This document shows, one piece after another, positions 61,405 through 64,000 of a stretch of DNA of 64,000 nucleotides. A program made the position numbers and the translations under genes. Origin of the DNA: Roseobacter sp. SK209-2-6 (GTDB lineage Bacteria > Pseudomonadota > Alphaproteobacteria > Rhodobacterales > Rhodobacteraceae). The first letter of the stretch is position 1. Each line of letters begins with the position of its first letter. The notes below the pieces were generated by a model that saw only the letters and a program-made list of their open reading frames with translations, did no database searches and was not told the origin of the DNA. The stretch lies in contig NZ_AAYC01000013.1 in NCBI RefSeq assembly GCF_000169455.1, forward strand, positions 62,001 through 126,000. Reading direction: 5' to 3'.

Positions 61405-62367
61405 ATGCAAGGTGACGCGCCAAAACCAGATGGTCAGGTCGCAGATGCGGTCAAAGGCAATTGGGTTGATGAAATCGCACCCGAATGGAGCCGCCCCTAC
61501 CTGCGCCTCAGCCGTGCGGATCGTCCCATTGGCACCTGGCTTTTGCTAATCCCCTGCTGGTGGGGGTTGGCTCTGGCGATCCTCTGGGATGGGCAATGGG
61601 GCTGGCACGACGCCTGGATCGCCATTGCCTCTGGCCTCGGGGCCTGGCTGATGCGGGGCGCAGGATGCACCTGGAACGATATTACCGACCGCAAGTTTGA
61701 CGGGGCCGTGGAACGCACGCGCTCACGTCCAATCCCTTCGGGTCAGGTCACCGTGCGCGGCGCGGTAATCTGGATGGTGCTACAGGCGCTGATTTCCTTT
61801 GGTATCCTTCTAACTTTCAATCGCATGGCCATATCGATGGGCATTCTGGCACTGCTGCCGGTTGCGATCTATCCCTTTGCCAAACGTTTCACCTGGTGGC
61901 CCCAGGTCTTTTTGGGGCTTGCCTTCAACTGGGGAGCGCTCTGGGCCTGGACCGCCCATACCGGCGCGCTGCATTGGCCTGCGGTCTTTCTCTACCTCGC
62001 TGGGATTTCCTGGACCCTGTTCTACGATACAATCTATGCACACCAGGACACAGAGGATGACGCCCTGATCGGGGTGAAATCCACCGCCCGCCTGTTTGGC
62101 GACAATACACCGGCCTGGCTTCGCCGCTTTATCGTGGGCACCGTTTCCCTGATGGCCTTTGCAGTCATCCTGGCCATGGATCTGGAAGGGAGCATGCTGG
62201 CGCTGGTGATTGCCCTAGCTGGCCCATGGGCCATGGGCTGGCATATGACCTGGCAATTGCGGGCCTTTGATGCCGAAAACAATCTGCGCCTGTTGCAACT
62301 CTTCCGACTCAACCGAGATACCGGCCTGATTCCGCTCATTTTCTTTGCGGCGGCCCTTTTCGCCTGA
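61405..62367 (+). CDS. ubiA: 4-hydroxybenzoate polyprenyltransferase
   Basis: Integral-membrane prenyltransferase attaching the polyprenyl chain (from IspB) to 4-hydroxybenzoate in ubiquinone synthesis. The 320-residue protein has the first aspartate motif CTWNDITDRKFDGAVERTRS (about residues 91-110) and the second YDTIYAHQDTEDD (about 210-222), with eight or nine hydrophobic segments. The internal ATG at 61405 is preceded by TGAGG; the frame upstream runs antisense to rsmE. Confidence 0.95.
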   Translation: MQGDAPKPDGQVADAVKGNWVDEIAPEWSRPYLRLSRADRPIGTWLLLIPCWWGLALAILWDGQWGWHDAWIAIASGLGAWLMRGAGCTWNDITDRKFDGAVERTRSRPIPSGQVTVRGAVIWMVLQALISFGILLTFNRMAISMGILALLPVAIYPFAKRFTWWPQVFLGLAFNWGALWAWTAHTGALHWPAVFLYLAGISWTLFYDTIYAHQDTEDDALIGVKSTARLFGDNTPAWLRRFIVGTVSLMAFAVILAMDLEGSMLALVIALAGPWAMGWHMTWQLRAFDAENNLRLLQLFRLNRDTGLIPLIFFAAALFA

Positions 62368-62428
62368 TTGAAACAAGACGCGCTGACAGGTAGACAGAGG
62401 CAGAATTTTCTGGGGAATTGACTAAAGA

Positions 62429-64000
62429 ATGCGCCTGTCATCGCTCTTGGTTCCGGTCCTTACCTTTTCAGCGGCCGCCGGTCTTAGCCTGGTTGCGGCC
62501 AGCTTTGCCGTGACAGCAGTTGAGCGCAACAGCGAAATCGCGCTGCGCCAGTCCCTGGATGTCAGCGGCATGCATTGGGCTGAGGTCACGGCCGATGGCC
62601 TGCAGGTCATCCTGCAGGGCACTGCCCCGGATGAGGCCTCTCGCTTTTCCGCGATCTCCCTCGCGGGTGGTGTGGTTGATGCGGCGCGGGTCATCGATGA
62701 AATGCATGTGCCGCCCTCCGAAGGTCTGGCCCCTCCGCGCTTCTCGGCTGAGATCCTGCGCAATAGCAGCGGCATTTCCATCATCGGGTTGGTCCCTGCA
62801 GCCTATTCGCGAGAGACCCTGGTTCAGGACCTGCGTCGTCTGACCCAAGCAGGTCCTGTTTCCGATCTCTTGGAGAGCGCCCGCTACCAGCCTCCCAAGG
62901 GTTGGGACACCGCGATGAGCTTTGCGGTAAAGGCCCTATCCGACCTGCCGCGGGCAAAGATCTCCGTAGACGCCACAAGCGTTGGCATTACAACCATGGC
63001 TGCGGATGATGCCGAGAGAGAGCTTCTATCTGCTCGGTTCAACAAGATGGCTCCTCCGGGGCTGCGCCTGGTCCTGGACATCAAGACAGCGCGCCCGGTC
63101 ATCACGCCCTTTACCTTGCGGTTCCTCAAAAGCGCAGAGGGCGCCAGCTTTGACGCCTGCTCAGCAGATAGCGAAGAAAGCCGCGACCGCATCCTGGCCG
63201 CAGCGCATTCTGCGGGCCTGGAAGGAAAAGCAAGCTGCACCATCGGCATGGGGGTACCCTCTCCGAATTGGGCACGCGCGGCAGAGCTTTCCATTGCCAG
63301 CCTTGGCACTCTTGGCGCAGGTGCTGTCACCATTGCGAATGCAGATATCACTCTTATCGCCGCTGAAGGGACCGAACCGGCACTTTTTGACAAAGTCGTG
63401 GGAGAGCTGGAGAACACCCTGCCGGATGTCTTTGCCCTCCATGCCGTATTGCCCATCCCTGCCGAGGTGGGCGCCGAGGCAGTTCCAGAATTTACAGCCA
63501 CGCTGAGCCCTGAAGGTCAGGTGCAACTGCGGGGCCGTATCAATGATGAACGCGCCCGCGATGCAACCTCTAGCTATGCGATGGCCCGTTTTGGCGCAGA
63601 AGCAGTTCACACCGCGACCCGCGTAGTTCCCGAACTGCCAGCGGATTGGCCCGTCCGCGTTCTGGCCGGGCTGGAGGCGCTGTCACACCTTGAACGTGGC
63701 TCTGTCTCCATCCAGCCAGACAACCTGCGTCTGCGCGGTATGAGCCACAGCAAAGAAACACCGGCCGAAGTATCCGGCTTTCTCTCCGCCCGCCTGGGCG
63801 AAGCTGAAAGCTATGATTTGAAAATCACCTATGAGGAACCTCCTGCCCCCAAGGATCAGCCGATGTCTTTGGAAGTCTGCGCGGAAAAACTCACCTCTCT
63901 ACAGGACGTAACGGGCAAAATTCACTTTGAACCAGGCTCCGCCACGGTTGCCGCCGGAAGCAGCGCAACTTTGGACAAAGCGGCGGAAGTTCTGGAGCTC
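62429..64000 (+). CDS. OmpA-family protein with BON-like repeats (truncated by window edge)
   Basis: The first 524 codons are in the window with no stop. The N-terminus is a signal peptide (LVPVLTFSAAAGLSLVAASF). Repeated domains of about 70-80 residues, each with LxGxxxDE-type text (ILQGTAPDEASRF, IIGLVPAAYSRETL, LRGRINDERARDA, LRGMSHSKETPAEV), look like BON or related modules. The last part (GKIHFEPGSATVAAGSSATL) is the start of an OmpA C-terminal peptidoglycan-binding domain. Likely links the outer envelope to the cell wall. The C-terminus lies outside. Confidence 0.85.
   Translation, partial: MRLSSLLVPVLTFSAAAGLSLVAASFAVTAVERNSEIALRQSLDVSGMHWAEVTADGLQVILQGTAPDEASRFSAISLAGGVVDAARVIDEMHVPPSEGLAPPRFSAEILRNSSGISIIGLVPAAYSRETLVQDLRRLTQAGPVSDLLESARYQPPKGWDTAMSFAVKALSDLPRAKISVDATSVGITTMAADDAERELLSARFNKMAPPGLRLVLDIKTARPVITPFTLRFLKSAEGASFDACSADSEESRDRILAAAHSAGLEGKASCTIGMGVPSPNWARAAELSIASLGTLGAGAVTIANADITLIAAEGTEPALFDKVVGELENTLPDVFALHAVLPIPAEVGAEAVPEFTATLSPEGQVQLRGRINDERARDATSSYAMARFGAEAVHTATRVVPELPADWPVRVLAGLEALSHLERGSVSIQPDNLRLRGMSHSKETPAEVSGFLSARLGEAESYDLKITYEEPPAPKDQPMSLEVCAEKLTSLQDVTGKIHFEPGSATVAAGSSATLDKAAEVLEL

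Overview
The window looks like core chromosome from a roseobacter-group member of the Rhodobacteraceae (Alphaproteobacteria), probably near Phaeobacter, Leisingera or Ruegeria. This rests on gene content and order: a TIGR02302-type protein beside lysA and argH, phaA-phaB, an aa3-oxidase subunit IV microgene, the pyrB to plsY run, an ETF-ubiquinone oxidoreductase, a DmdC-like acyl-CoA dehydrogenase, and moderately high GC with dense ATGA, GTGA and TGATG overlaps. The genus is inference. I see no rRNA, tRNA, CRISPR array, insertion sequence or prophage.

Layout. 0-8 kb: the start of ftsE (cut by the window edge), a divergent zinc-ribbon protein with a (Pro-Glu)n tract, then a leftward run argH, two tiny lipoproteins, lysA and a TIGR02302 protein. 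8-16 kb: rightward tlpA-like thioredoxin, two unknown proteins, a sterol-desaturase-type hydroxylase, an EAL protein, the polyhydroxybutyrate pair phaA and phaB with a likely PhaR operator, a LysR regulator and an exporter. 16-26 kb: YdcH and DUF2007 small proteins, an RNA methyltransferase, the isoprenoid genes ispB and ispE, a TPR protein, ETF-QO, soxR with a divergent VOC protein, and greA.

26-33 kb: a metallophosphoesterase, an EamA transporter, and a leftward molybdenum-cofactor run fdhD, membrane protein, mobA, mobB, moeA, followed by azlC-azlD. 33-41 kb: a lipoprotein, the small oxidase subunit, a protein with phospholipase-A2-like motifs, DUF6173, an MBL-fold hydrolase, an acyl-CoA dehydrogenase, a threonylcarbamoyl-AMP synthase, YqgE, a DsbD-N-domain protein and a Nudix hydrolase. 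41-49 kb: an RND pump with adaptor, then a tight leftward operon uracil-DNA glycosylase, phosphoesterase, LysE-type exporter, moaB.

49-54 kb: pyrB, two unknown proteins, a dihydroorotase homologue, plsY and a small protein. 54-58 kb: a YHS protein, then a GbsR/MarR-type regulator, two small membrane proteins and a membrane desaturase. 58-64 kb: a leftward run rsmE, GNAT, membrane protein, gshA, then rightward ubiA and a truncated OmpA-family gene.

The most notable observation is that the dihydroorotase next to pyrB has lost most of its expected metal and catalytic residues, so it is probably a structural partner of aspartate transcarbamoylase. Others are a uracil-DNA glycosylase without the family-4 Fe-S cysteines, a phosphoesterase paralogue lacking the GNH histidine, a phospholipase-A2-like secreted protein, a perfect CTGC-N4-GCAG operator before phaA, an orphan leftward terminator near pyrB that could end a small RNA, and a regulator-desaturase cassette with a perfect dyad at its head.
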